NCBI GenBank assembly: GCA_963753075.1
Contig: CAVWAR010000002.1
Span: 1,054,001 to 1,118,000 of the forward strand
From: Prado023 sp963753075
GTDB lineage: Bacteria; Actinomycetota; Actinomycetes; S36-B12; CAIYMF01
Reading direction: 5' to 3'
DNA: 64,000 nt
The translations under genes were made by a program, and so were the position numbers. Below the pieces are notes generated by a model that had not been told where the DNA came from, searched no databases, and worked only from the letters and a program-made list of their open reading frames with translations. Positions 10,605-18,706 of this stretch are shown here, piece after piece (position 1 is the stretch's first letter; every line of letters begins with the position of its first letter).

Positions 10605-11189
10605 TCAGCCGCCGGGGGACTCAAACTGCAGGAGCAGTCGGCGGAGGTTGGCGGCCAGCTCGGCCTGGTCCTGCGCGGGCAGGATGGCCAGCAGCTCTCG
10701 TTCCTCGGCCAGCAGGTCGCTGAACGCGCCGTCGACTCGGTGCCGGCCCTCGTCGGTCAGTGCGACCCAGGTGCCGCGCCGGTCGTCGGCCACAGGCTCA
10801 CGCACCACGAGGCCGCGCTCGGCGAGCCGGTCGATCCGATTTGTCATCGTGCCACTGGTAACCAGGGTCTCGGCCAGCAGTTGCCCGGGGGTGAGCCGAT
10901 AGGGGGGACCGGTCCTGCGCAGTGCGACCAGCACGTCGAACTCCCATACAGCGAGCTCGTGGGTCGCGAAGGCCAGGTCCCGTGCGCGGTCCAGGCGCCG
11001 CGCCAGGCGGCTGACCCGCGACAGCACGGCCAGGGGTGCGGCGTCGAGGTCAGGGCGCTGCCGTGACCAGGCGGCGATCACCTGGTCCACGTCGTCGCCG
11101 CGAACCTCGGCTGCGTCCCCGCCGTGCGGCGCGGCGGCCGGGCCGGATGAGTCGCCCGGTCCCGTCGCCGGTGGCTGCACGGAGGTCAT
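10605..11189 (-). CDS. MarR-family transcriptional regulator
   Basis: Winged-helix repressor of 194 residues. The MarR core runs from about residue 50: AVWEFDVLVAL, the recognition segment LVTSGTMTNRIDRLAERGLVVRE and the wing VADDRRGTWVALTDEG. I chose ATG 11189, which overlaps the TetR stop by 4 bp (ATGA), so the two regulators are one operon with TetR first. The N-terminal 30 residues are Pro/Gly-rich. Target and ligand cannot be read from the sequence. Confidence 0.9.
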   Translation of the reverse strand: MTSVQPPATGPGDSSGPAAAPHGGDAAEVRGDDVDQVIAAWSRQRPDLDAAPLAVLSRVSRLARRLDRARDLAFATHELAVWEFDVLVALRRTGPPYRLTPGQLLAETLVTSGTMTNRIDRLAERGLVVREPVADDRRGTWVALTDEGRHRVDGAFSDLLAEERELLAILPAQDQAELAANLRRLLLQFESPGG

Positions 11190-11830
11190 GCCTGCTCCCG
11201 GGTGACCATGCCGGGGTCCATCTCCAACCCCGAGACCCCGTTCCACGCCATGTTGACGACCTGCGTGATGACTGCCTCCTTGCTGGGTTCGCGCACCTCG
11301 GCCCACCACTCACCGGTCAGCGCGACCATCCCGACGAGCATGTGGGCGTACATGGGCGCCAGCGCGACCGGGTAGCCGTAGTGGGTGCACACGACGACCA
11401 GCCGATCGGTCAGGTGGTCGGCGACCTCGCGCATCACGGTGCCGAACGTGCCGCCCCGCTGGTCACCGCGCGGGTGCGGGCGCAGCAGGACCCGAAAGCC
11501 GTCGGTGTGGGCATCGATGTAGTCGAACAGCGCGGTGGCCGCCTGCTCGAGGAGGACCCGGGGTCGGTCGGAGGTCAGCGACTCGGTCATCATCGACATC
11601 AGCAGGGTCATCTCCCGGTCGACGACGATCGCGTAGAGGCTGTCCTTGTCGCCGAAGTGCTCGTACACCACGGGCTTGGAGATGGCCGCGGCCGCCGCGA
11701 TCTCCTCGATGCTCGCCGCATCGAAACCGCGCTCGGCGAATATCCCCCGGCTGACCTCGATCAGCTGGGCGCGTCGCTCGAGTGCGCTCATGCGGACCCG
11801 ACCCCGGGTGGGCTGTGTGCTGGCGGCCAT
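11186..11830 (-). CDS. TetR-family transcriptional regulator
   Basis: 214-residue one-component regulator. The N-terminal helix-turn-helix is clear: RGIFAERGFDAASIEEIAAAA then ISKPVVYEHFGDKDSLY. The ligand-binding half is variable, as usual. It is the first gene of a coupled pair with the MarR gene. A TetR gene beside glmU and mfd is also found in mycobacteria (Rv1019, from memory), which suggests a conserved local regulator, but no operator was identified. Confidence 0.92.
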   Translation of the reverse strand: MAASTQPTRGRVRMSALERRAQLIEVSRGIFAERGFDAASIEEIAAAAAISKPVVYEHFGDKDSLYAIVVDREMTLLMSMMTESLTSDRPRVLLEQAATALFDYIDAHTDGFRVLLRPHPRGDQRGGTFGTVMREVADHLTDRLVVVCTHYGYPVALAPMYAHMLVGMVALTGEWWAEVREPSKEAVITQVVNMAWNGVSGLEMDPGMVTREQA

Positions 11831-11857
11831 GGTCCATTCTCACCCGGACCGTGCGCG

Positions 11858-11863
11858 TAGGCT
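11858..11863 (+). promoter_or_regulatory. -10 hexamer TAGGCT upstream of tRNA-Gln
   Basis: TAGGCT ends 14 nt before the mature 5' end of the tRNA, giving room for a short 5' leader processed by RNase P. Confidence 0.4.
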
Positions 11864-11877
11864 TGAGCCACCGCCGT

Positions 11878-11951
11878 TCCCGGTTCGTTCAACGGCAGGA
11901 CAGGTGCCTTTGGAGCACTCAATGGGGGTTCGAGTCCCTCACCGGGAGCCA
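11878..11951 (+). tRNA. tRNA-Gln (anticodon TTG), CCA encoded
   Basis: The acceptor stem TCCCGGT pairs with ACCGGGA (11941-11947), the discriminator is G and CCA (11949-11951) is genomically encoded. The anticodon stem GGTGC/GCACT encloses CTTTGGA with anticodon TTG at 11910-11912. The T arm GGGGG-TTCGAGT-CCCTC is complete. It lies between the divergent TetR gene and glmU. Confidence 0.95.
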
Positions 11952-11986
11952 GACAAGTGAGTCCATGACCGACCGAAGGGCCCCCT

Positions 11987-13498
11987 GTGACCGATTCCGC
12001 CGCACATGTCAGCGCCGTCATCGTCCTCGCCGCCGGGGAGGGCAAGCGGATGCGCTCAACCACCCCCAAGGTGCTCCACGAGATCGGCGGCCGCAGCCTC
12101 GTCGGGCATGCCGTTGCGGCTGCGGACATCCTGGCGGCCGACCGGCTCGTCGTGGTGGTGGGGCACGGCCGGGACGCCGTGGTGGAGCACCTGGGCAGGG
12201 TCGCGCCACATGCCCGGACCGCCGTTCAGGATGAGCAGCTGGGCACCGGGCATGCGGTGCAGTGCGCCCTGGCGGCCGCCGGCGACGTCGCCAGCGGTAC
12301 CGTCGTGGTCACCTACGGCGACGTCCCGCTCCTGACCAGCGAGACGCTCACGGCCCTCGTGGCCCAGCACGAGCGTGACGGCAATGCGGTGACCGTGCTC
12401 AGCGCCCGGGTGGCCGATCCCACGGGCTACGGCCGGATCGTGCGTGCCGACGACGGCACGGTGGCCGGCATCGTCGAGCACCGCGACGCCACCGATGCCC
12501 AGCGTGGCATCGACGAGATCAACTCCGGGATCTACGCGTTCGACGGCCAGGTGATGGTTGATGCGTTGGCCCAGCTGCGCCCCGACAACGACCAGGGCGA
12601 GCTGTACCTGACCGACGTGCTCGGGCTGGCCCGTGCCGGCGGCGGCAGGGTCGAGGCGCTGGTCATCGACGACGTCTGGCAGACCGAGGGGGTCAACGAC
12701 CGGGTCCAGCTCGCGGCCATGCGCCGCGAGCTCAACAGCCGGGTCATCGAGGGGTGGATGCGCGCGGGGGTCACCGTTGTGGATCCGGCCACCACCTGGG
12801 TCGACGTCACCGTCGAGCTCGGCCAGGACGCGACCCTGGAGCCGGGCACCCTGCTGCGGGGAGCCACGACCGTCGGCACCGACACGCTGGTCGGTCCCGA
12901 CACGCTCCTGGTGGACTGCCGGGTCGGTGCCGGCGCACACGTGATCCGCACGCACGCCACCGCCGCACAGATCGGACCGGGTGCCAGCGTGGGGCCCTTC
13001 ACGTTCCTGCGGCCCGGCACGGTCCTGGGCGAGGGCGCCAAGGTCGGTGCCTACGTGGAGGTGAAGAACTCCCAGGTGGGGAGCGGCTCCAAGGTCCCGC
13101 ACCTGTCCTACGTCGGCGACGCCGTCATCGGCACGGGGTCGAACATCGGGGCGGCGACTGTCTTCGTCAACTACGACGGTGTCGCCAAGCACGCCACCGT
13201 GGTCGGCGACGAGGTCCGGATCGGGTCCGACACGATGCTGGTCGCTCCGGTGACCATCGGTGATGGCGCCTACACGGCCGCCGGCTCGGTGATCACCGAG
13301 GACGTCCCGCCGGGAGCGCTCGGGCTGGGTCGCGCGCGACAGCGCACGGTCTCCGACTGGGTGCTCAGCCGCCGCGCGGGCACGGCATCGGCTGATGCAG
13401 CCACGGCGGCCCAGGCAGTGGCTCGTGCGCGGGCCGAAGCCGACGGCCAGGCCCCGCAGGTGTCTCCGGCCGGTCCGACCGACGCCGGGCGGGAGTGA
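11987..13498 (+). CDS. glmU: Bifunctional glucosamine-1-P acetyltransferase / GlcNAc-1-P uridyltransferase
   Basis: Makes UDP-GlcNAc for peptidoglycan in two steps; 503 residues. The N-terminal uridyltransferase shows LAAGEGKRMRSTTPK at about residues 14-28 and YGDVPLL. The C-terminal half is a left-handed beta helix with repeated hexapeptides and acetyltransferase residues in KVPHLSYVGDA, NYDGVAKH and TAAGSVITEDV. A 45-residue Ala-rich tail follows. The GTG start at 11987 is 36 bp after the tRNA. tdk follows after 3 bp and prs behind it, forming an operon. Confidence 0.96.
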   Translation: MTDSAAHVSAVIVLAAGEGKRMRSTTPKVLHEIGGRSLVGHAVAAADILAADRLVVVVGHGRDAVVEHLGRVAPHARTAVQDEQLGTGHAVQCALAAAGDVASGTVVVTYGDVPLLTSETLTALVAQHERDGNAVTVLSARVADPTGYGRIVRADDGTVAGIVEHRDATDAQRGIDEINSGIYAFDGQVMVDALAQLRPDNDQGELYLTDVLGLARAGGGRVEALVIDDVWQTEGVNDRVQLAAMRRELNSRVIEGWMRAGVTVVDPATTWVDVTVELGQDATLEPGTLLRGATTVGTDTLVGPDTLLVDCRVGAGAHVIRTHATAAQIGPGASVGPFTFLRPGTVLGEGAKVGAYVEVKNSQVGSGSKVPHLSYVGDAVIGTGSNIGAATVFVNYDGVAKHATVVGDEVRIGSDTMLVAPVTIGDGAYTAAGSVITEDVPPGALGLGRARQRTVSDWVLSRRAGTASADAATAAQAVARARAEADGQAPQVSPAGPTDAGRE

Positions 13499-13501
13499 GC
13501 C

Positions 13502-14155
13502 GTGCTGGCGTTCCACTTCGGCGTGATGGGATCGGGCAAGTCGGCCTTCGCCCTCATGACCGCACATGAGAAGCACCGCCCGGATGCCGCGTCGCACCCG
13601 AACCGCGCCGTCCTGGCCACGACCATGGATCGGTCCACCGACACTGTGACCTCCCGCACGGGCATGGCTGCCCAGGCGATCCAGCTCCAGCCGGGGGCGG
13701 TCCGCGCGGAGCTGTTCAACGGCGCCAACACAGTCGTGATCGACGAGGCCCAGTTCCTCACGGCTGATGACGTCGATGTGCTGGCCTCGATGAGTGCCGC
13801 CGGCACCGAGGTGATCTGCTTCGGCCTGCGCACGGACTTCTCCTCCGCACTGTTCGACGGGGCCCGGCGGCTGCTCGAGCTGGCGGACAAGGTCGCCCCG
13901 ATGGCCATCGAACCGCGCTGCGCGGCGTGCGAGCGCCCCGCGGTGATCAACGCCCGATTCGTCGACGGCCGGCTCACCGCTACCGGCGACACCGTGGTCA
14001 TCGGTGACGTCGCCCGGACCGGCGGGAACCAGGCGACGGTCACCTACGACCCCATGTGCGTCCGCTGCTGGCGGGTGCGATTGGGTGACTCCGCGACCAA
14101 CATCGGGGTCGGTGTTGGTTCCGGGCCTGGCATCGGCAACGATGGGCCCCGGTGA
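13502..14155 (+). CDS. tdk: Thymidine kinase, class II (zinc-finger) type
   Basis: Phosphorylates thymidine for dTTP salvage; 217 residues. Evidence: P-loop GVMGSGKS at residues 7-14, Walker-B-like VVIDEAQFL near 79, CFGLRTDF near 107, and a zinc site of CAAC plus CVRC in the C-terminal lasso region. The order and spacing match actinobacterial TK1-like enzymes. GTG 13502 starts 3 bp after the glmU stop, whose 3' end supplies GGGAG as ribosome-binding site, and the gene ends 20 bp before the prs ATG, so it is embedded in a glmU-tdk-prs operon. M. tuberculosis lacks a thymidine kinase gene, so this is a lineage difference. Confidence 0.88.
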   Translation: MLAFHFGVMGSGKSAFALMTAHEKHRPDAASHPNRAVLATTMDRSTDTVTSRTGMAAQAIQLQPGAVRAELFNGANTVVIDEAQFLTADDVDVLASMSAAGTEVICFGLRTDFSSALFDGARRLLELADKVAPMAIEPRCAACERPAVINARFVDGRLTATGDTVVIGDVARTGGNQATVTYDPMCVRCWRVRLGDSATNIGVGVGSGPGIGNDGPR

Positions 14156-14162
14156 CCCCCTC

Positions 14163-14168
14163 AGGAGG
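14163..14168 (+). promoter_or_regulatory. Shine-Dalgarno AGGAGG that fixes the prs start
   Basis: AGGAGG sits 7 nt before ATG 14176 and is a full match to the anti-Shine-Dalgarno. It argues against the in-frame upstream start at 14152. Confidence 0.8.
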
Positions 14169-14175
14169 ACTTCCC

Positions 14176-15171
14176 ATGGCCCCACCGAAGATGAAGACCA
14201 AGCCAAAGAAGCACCTCATGCTCTTCGGCGGCCGCAGCCATCCCGTGCTCGCTGAGGCAGTGGCGGCCGAGTTGGACGTGCCGTTGACGCCGACGGCGGC
14301 CTACGACTTCGCCAACGGCGAGATCTTCGTCCGCTTCAAGGAGTCGGTGCGCGGGGCTGATGCGTTCGTCATCCAGGCCCATACCGCCCCGATCAACCAG
14401 TGGATCATGGAGCAGCTGCTCATGGTCGACGCGCTCAAGCGGGCCTCAGCGAAGCGGATCACCGTTGTGGTGCCCTTCTACGGGTACGCCCGCCAGGACA
14501 AGAAGCATCGCGGCCGGGAGCCGATCAGCGCCCGCCTCATGGCCGACCTGTTCAAGACCGCCGGTGCCGACCGGATGATCACCGTGGACCTGCACACCGC
14601 CCAGATCCAGGGCTTCTTCGACGGGCCGGTGGACCACCTCTTCGCGCTGCCGCTGCTCGCCGACCACATCCAGGAGCGCCTCGCGGGCCAGCCGATCACG
14701 GTGGTCTCCCCGGACGCCGGCCGGGTTCGCGTCGCCGAGCGGTGGACCGATGTTCTCGGTGCGCCATTGGCGATCATCCACAAGCGCCGCGACCCCGATG
14801 TGCCCAACCAGGTCAAGGTCACGGAGGTGGTCGGTGACGTCGAGGGTCGGGTCTGTGTCGTGGTTGACGACATGATCGACACAGGCGGGACGATCGTCAA
14901 GGCCGCCGAGACCCTGCTCGAGCAGGGGGCCAAGGAGGTCGTGGTGGCCGCGACCCACGGGATCCTGTCTGACCCGGCGCCCGAGCGACTGGCTGACTCG
15001 CCCATCTCCGAGGTGGTCGTGACCGACAGCCTGCCGATCGACGTCGACCTCGACAAGCTCACGGTGCTGCCGATCGCACCGCTACTGGCCACGGCGATCA
15101 AGGAGGTGTTCACCGACGGCTCGGTGACCCGCCTGTTCGACCCGACTCCGAACGGCGATCCGGCCCACTGA
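14176..15171 (+). CDS. prs: Ribose-phosphate pyrophosphokinase
   Basis: Makes PRPP from ribose-5-phosphate and ATP, the shared precursor of nucleotides, histidine, tryptophan and polyprenyl-phosphoribose. The 331-residue protein shows FANGEIFVRF, the flexible ATP loop YGYARQDKKHRGREPIS, and the PRPP-binding loop VVDDMIDTGGT near residues 229-239. A perfect AGGAGG 7 nt upstream selects ATG 14176. It is the last gene of the glmU-tdk-prs run, pairing PRPP supply with salvage and cell-wall precursor synthesis. Confidence 0.97.
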   Translation: MAPPKMKTKPKKHLMLFGGRSHPVLAEAVAAELDVPLTPTAAYDFANGEIFVRFKESVRGADAFVIQAHTAPINQWIMEQLLMVDALKRASAKRITVVVPFYGYARQDKKHRGREPISARLMADLFKTAGADRMITVDLHTAQIQGFFDGPVDHLFALPLLADHIQERLAGQPITVVSPDAGRVRVAERWTDVLGAPLAIIHKRRDPDVPNQVKVTEVVGDVEGRVCVVVDDMIDTGGTIVKAAETLLEQGAKEVVVAATHGILSDPAPERLADSPISEVVVTDSLPIDVDLDKLTVLPIAPLLATAIKEVFTDGSVTRLFDPTPNGDPAH

Positions 15172-15260
15172 CGGAGCCCTCCATGGGCCACCGGCTGGCG
15201 CGCGCCAGGCCGGCGGACCAGGACCGATCCGTGCGTTTGGTCCGGGGGTCCGGGCGACGG

Positions 15261-15266
15261 TAGACT
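15261..15266 (+). promoter_or_regulatory. -10 hexamer TAGACT upstream of rplY
   Basis: TAGACT lies in the 217-bp gap after prs. It predicts an rplY-pth transcript with a leader of about 115 nt, long compared with the leaderless genes nearby. Confidence 0.4.
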
Positions 15267-15388
15267 CTGGCCATTCCTCGGCGAGGGTGTCCCGCTGCGT
15301 GCGAAGTGCGGAATCACCGTGATCGACGTGGTGGCGGGTCCTCCCTCCAGCCGAAGGACCATTGCCCCACATCTCGAGGAGTTGTGTC

Positions 15389-15970
15389 GTGTCCGACACC
15401 CAGGTTCACATGTCCGGCGTCCTGCGCACCGACTTCGGCAAGGGCGCTGCCCGCCGTCTTCGTCGCACTGGCCTGATCCCCGCAGTCATCTACGGTCGCG
15501 GCACCGCTCCGGTGCATGTCGCCCTCGACGGCCACGACCTGGCCCAGGCGCTGCGCAAGCCTCGAATCGTCCTAGCCCTGACCGTCGATGCCGACGAGTA
15601 CGTCTGCGCCCCGCGCGACGTCCAGCGCGACGTCGTCCGTCAGGTCCTCGAGCATGTTGACCTCGTCGTGATCGACAAGGCCGAGGCCCAGTCCCGTGCC
15701 GCGGCCGCCGCCGCGATCGCGACCGCGGAGACCGCCGCCGAGGAAGCCGGAGTGGACGTGTCCGCGGCCGTCGCCGCGATCGAGGAGGCCATCGCCAACG
15801 GCCAGGATCCGGAGGCTGCAGGCGCTGCCGCCATCGCACAGGCCCTCGAGGACCGCCACGCGCTTGAGGACGCCCAGGCCGAGGCTGCCGAGCAAGAGGC
15901 TGCTGATGAGGCTGAGGCCGCCGGCATCGACACGATCGAGTCGGTCGAGGCATCCGACGACACCGAGTGA
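15389..15970 (+). CDS. rplY: 50S ribosomal protein L25 / general stress protein Ctc
   Basis: Binds 5S rRNA; 193-residue CTC-type L25. The N-terminal L25 domain (RTDFGKGAARRLRRTGLIPAV, then AVIYGRG) occupies the first about 95 residues. The usual C-terminal TL5 beta domain is largely replaced by a low-complexity Ala/Glu-rich helix (AAAAAIATAETAAEEAG and similar), as in several actinobacteria. GTG 15389 is preceded by CGAGGAG at 7 nt. pth follows after 7 bp, the usual rplY-pth pair. Confidence 0.93.
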   Translation: MSDTQVHMSGVLRTDFGKGAARRLRRTGLIPAVIYGRGTAPVHVALDGHDLAQALRKPRIVLALTVDADEYVCAPRDVQRDVVRQVLEHVDLVVIDKAEAQSRAAAAAAIATAETAAEEAGVDVSAAVAAIEEAIANGQDPEAAGAAAIAQALEDRHALEDAQAEAAEQEAADEAEAAGIDTIESVEASDDTE

Positions 15971-15977
15971 CCTGACG

Positions 15978-16568
15978 GTGTCCGACGCCCCCTGGCTGGT
16001 CGTGGGGCTGGGCAACCCCGGACCCCAGTACGCCGCAACCAGGCACAACATCGGCGCCATGGCCGTCGAGGCCCTGGTGGCCGCTGGGGGTGGCGGGCTG
16101 TCCCACCATCGACGCTGTCGCGCCGAGGTGTACGAGGGTCGGCTGGGTCCGCTCGGCCACGGGGCGACCCGAATCGTCGCCGGCCGATCCCGCGGGTACA
16201 TGAACGAGTCCGGCGGCCCGGTGGCGTGCCTGATGGGTTTCTTCAAGGTCCCCCTCGACCAGCTCGTAGTCCTGCACGATGAGCTCGACCTGCCCCTCGG
16301 CGGGCTGCGGATCAAGCAGGGCGGCGGCGACAACGGCCACAACGGCCTGCGATCGCTGCGCCGGTCGCTGGGCAGCGGTGATTTCCTCCGGATTCGCCTG
16401 GGCGTCGGGCGACCGCCCGGTCGTCAGGACCCCGCCGACTTCGTGCTGAGGCCGTTCGCCGGGTCCGAGCGGGCCGAGGTGGACCTCCTGCTCGGCGATG
16501 CCGTGGACGCCACCGAGGTGCTGGTCCGCCAGGGCCTGCCCGAGGCGCAGAACGCCTTCAACCGCTGA
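15978..16568 (+). CDS. pth: Peptidyl-tRNA hydrolase
   Basis: Releases peptides from prematurely dropped peptidyl-tRNA; 196 residues. The catalytic and binding residues of the family are present: VVGLGNPG (Asn), TRHNIG (catalytic His), YMNESG, HDELDLP (Asp) and GHNGLRS (Asn). GTG 15978 begins 7 bp after the rplY stop and gives the expected N-terminus just before VVGLGNPG. Confidence 0.96.
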   Translation: MSDAPWLVVGLGNPGPQYAATRHNIGAMAVEALVAAGGGGLSHHRRCRAEVYEGRLGPLGHGATRIVAGRSRGYMNESGGPVACLMGFFKVPLDQLVVLHDELDLPLGGLRIKQGGGDNGHNGLRSLRRSLGSGDFLRIRLGVGRPPGRQDPADFVLRPFAGSERAEVDLLLGDAVDATEVLVRQGLPEAQNAFNR

Positions 16569-16602
16569 GGGCCGCTCGCGGCTGCCTGCACGGGCGCTCG
16601 CG

Positions 16603-16628
16603 GGGCCCGCACCTGAGCTCGCGGGCCC
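16603..16628 (+). terminator. Candidate GC hairpin after pth
   Basis: GGGCCCGC (16603-16610) pairs with GCGGGCCC (16621-16628) across a 10-nt loop. There is no T tract, as is common for actinobacterial terminators, so the call is weak. Confidence 0.35.
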
Positions 16629-16654
16629 GCACCCCTCGGGGTCGGCTTCCGTGG

Positions 16655-16660
16655 CAGGAT
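16655..16660 (+). promoter_or_regulatory. -10-like CAGGAT, leaderless spacing to cysQ
   Basis: CAGGAT ends 6 nt before GTG 16667. The identical hexamer at the identical distance precedes the MFS gene on the minus strand at 51344. Confidence 0.4.
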
Positions 16661-16666
16661 TCCCCC

Positions 16667-17455
16667 GTGCCCACAGATGCAGCGCTCGCTGCCGACATCG
16701 CCCAGCAGGCCGGTCGCGCCCTGCTCGACCTCCGCGCCGGATTCGGCCCCGTCGACACGGAGCAGCGGCGCCTGGAGCTCAAGGACGCCGGGGACCAGGT
16801 GGCCCAGGCGCTCCTCGCCGAGCAGCTGACGTCCCAGCGCCCCGACGACGCGGTCCTGTCCGAGGAGGCCGCCGACTCCGACGCCCGGCTCACTGCCGAC
16901 CGCGTGTGGATCATCGATCCCCTCGACGGCACCGACGAGTACTCCCAGGGCCGGACCGACTTCGCCGTGCACGTGGCGCTCTGGCAGCGCGGCGACGGGG
17001 CCAGCGGCGGGCTGACCGACGCCGTGGTCGATGTGCCGGCCCTCGGCGAGCTGTGGCGCACCGATGAGCCGCGCCCGATCCCGCCGCTGCCGGCCGACCG
17101 TCCGCTGCGGATCGTCGTGTCGCGCTCGCGCCCGCCGGCCGGGTTGAGTCAGCTGCTCGAGGATGCCTCTGCGGGCCTCGAGTCCGCGGGCATCACCGCA
17201 CTCGGCATCGAGGCGGCCAACGTCGGGTCCGTGGGCGCGAAGGTCGGCGAGGTCCTGGCCGGGCGCGCTGAGGCGTACCTGCATCCGGGCGGGCTGAATG
17301 AGTGGGACCTGGCGGCACCGCAGGCATGTGCCGTCGCGGCGGGCTTCATCCCGCTCGGCGCCGACCAGCCGTTCAACCAGATGCCACCCAAGGCCGGACC
17401 GGTCCTGATCTGCCACCCGGCCATCGCCGAGGTCCTTGCCGCCCGTTGGGGGTAG
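16667..17455 (+). CDS. cysQ: 3'(2'),5'-bisphosphate nucleotidase (CysQ/inositol monophosphatase family)
   Basis: Mg-dependent, Li-sensitive phosphatase family, 262 residues. Signature motifs are SEEAAD near residue 66, the metal-binding WIIDPLDGTDEY near 83-94, and GLNEWDLAAPQ near 206. CysQ converts PAP, the by-product of PAPS-dependent sulfotransfer, to AMP. The next gene, facing it with a 7-bp gap, is a PAPS-type sulfotransferase, which supports CysQ over inositol monophosphatase. Confidence 0.85.
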   Translation: MPTDAALAADIAQQAGRALLDLRAGFGPVDTEQRRLELKDAGDQVAQALLAEQLTSQRPDDAVLSEEAADSDARLTADRVWIIDPLDGTDEYSQGRTDFAVHVALWQRGDGASGGLTDAVVDVPALGELWRTDEPRPIPPLPADRPLRIVVSRSRPPAGLSQLLEDASAGLESAGITALGIEAANVGSVGAKVGEVLAGRAEAYLHPGGLNEWDLAAPQACAVAAGFIPLGADQPFNQMPPKAGPVLICHPAIAEVLAARWG

Positions 17456-17462
17456 CAGCCGA

Positions 17463-18608
17463 TCAGCGCCGGGACAGCGCCCCGGTCACCGCCCACTTGG
17501 CCCTGCTCGCCGCCTGCCGGGCACGACCAGCCACGGACTGTCCAGCGGTCCCGGCCTGGCTGCGCACCTGGTCGCCCAGCACTGCCAGGGCGGCGTCCAT
17601 CGGCAGTGCGCCGAGCGTCCCGGGTGGGAGGGGCGGGGAGGCCTGGAGCGGGCGGGCGAGGGCGTCGAGGTCGCCGACAACCTGCACGCCGGACTCACGG
17701 ATCGCGGTCACAGCCTGCTGGCCACGGCCGGTGGCAGCGTCCAACGCCCATTGTGGGGTGTGCAGGCGCGGCTCGCCGGCGTCCGGCTCGCGTGACTGCA
17801 GGGCGCCGGCGACTCCGCCGCGCACCAACGTCTCGTAGTCCTGCCAGCTCAGGGACTTGGCCAGAGCGCGGTTCAGCCGCCGCAGGAGCTCGGACTCTGC
17901 GGCGGTCATCGACCTGTTGGGTGCGTCATCGCGGCGGGAGAGCAGCACCTCGGCGGGCACGTCGAGCATCTGGGCGATGGCGGTGAACAGGGCATCAGGC
18001 CCCACGTCGTCGACCACGAGGACCGTGACGCGGTCAGGCCCGAGCAGATCGGCCCACCGGCGGACGAGCCGTCCATGGTCGTTGCGGCGCCAGAACGTGG
18101 GTGTGACCCGCCCGTCGTAGTCGGGATCGAGTACGGTGCGCAGCCACTTCTCGTAGGCCATGGTCTGGCCGTACTTGAGGTACTGCTGCCACGAGGACGG
18201 CAGCAGCCGACCCAGGCTGCGCACGGCCACCACGACATGCGTGCGGTCCGATCCCAGCCCTGCGACGATCCGGGCGGCGGCCTCGTCGTCGGCCTCGCAG
18301 AACTGCTCGCTGCTGATGACCACCCGCCCGGGATGGTTGCGGGCCTGTCGGGCGAGCCGCTCGAACACCGCGGGGTTGGGCGCCTGGCCGCCCCGGCCCC
18401 GCCACCCCCAGGTACGACCGATGGCCGATGTGGCGGCCCCGTGATGGGCGGTCCGCCTGCCCGGGTAGGCCACGCCGGCGCGGGCCAGGTCGTCGCGAGA
18501 CTGGGCGAGTGCCGACTGCAGGGCCGTCGTGCCGGTCTTGTGGACCCCGATGTGCAGGCAGATCGCGTCCTGGGGCAGCGGTGGCACCTGGGGGAGTTGA
18601 TCGACCAT
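17463..18608 (-). CDS. PAPS-dependent sulfotransferase-like protein
   Basis: 381-residue cytosolic protein. The 5'-phosphosulfate-binding loop CLHIGVHKTGTTALQ lies near residue 18 and a 3'-phosphate-binding stretch VAVRSLGRLLPSSWQQYL near 125. The C-terminal third is variable. ATG 18608 follows a TACACT -10 at 7 nt; an upstream ATG at 18782 would run through the mfd start and is rejected. The acceptor is unknown; in actinobacteria such enzymes sulfate trehalose lipids, other glycans or proteins. Facing cysQ gives a matching PAP-recycling partner. Confidence 0.75.
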   Translation of the reverse strand: MVDQLPQVPPLPQDAICLHIGVHKTGTTALQSALAQSRDDLARAGVAYPGRRTAHHGAATSAIGRTWGWRGRGGQAPNPAVFERLARQARNHPGRVVISSEQFCEADDEAAARIVAGLGSDRTHVVVAVRSLGRLLPSSWQQYLKYGQTMAYEKWLRTVLDPDYDGRVTPTFWRRNDHGRLVRRWADLLGPDRVTVLVVDDVGPDALFTAIAQMLDVPAEVLLSRRDDAPNRSMTAAESELLRRLNRALAKSLSWQDYETLVRGGVAGALQSREPDAGEPRLHTPQWALDAATGRGQQAVTAIRESGVQVVGDLDALARPLQASPPLPPGTLGALPMDAALAVLGDQVRSQAGTAGQSVAGRARQAASRAKWAVTGALSRR

Positions 18609-18615
18609 GCGCAGG

Positions 18616-18621
18616 AGTGTA
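18616..18621 (-). promoter_or_regulatory. -10 hexamer TACACT, leaderless spacing to the sulfotransferase
   Basis: On the minus strand TACACT ends 7 nt before ATG 18608. Confidence 0.45.
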
Positions 18622-18706
18622 GTGACGGCCTTCCCGAGGCGAGCCGGAGCGCCTCGAACGCCTCGGCGTGGGCGACCCCGCCGGGGTGGGACAATATCGG
18701 ACAACC

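Noticed and set aside
14152..14175. Upstream GTG start for prs
   Set aside because: It would place the AGGAGG ribosome-binding site inside the coding region and adds eight residues untypical of the family.
12056..14206. Long open frame (over 700 codons) antisense to glmU and tdk
   Set aside because: It mirrors the codon structure of real genes in GC-rich DNA, has no recognisable domain, and both sense genes have strong motifs.
15267..15388. Riboswitch or ribosomal-protein leader in front of rplY
   Set aside because: The gap is long, but I could not fold a motif matching any class I know; only the -10 is reported.
18668..18706. Upstream GTG start for mfd
   Set aside because: The added residues (MGDPAGVGQYRTT) do not look like an Mfd N-terminus, and ATG 18707 begins the usual one.
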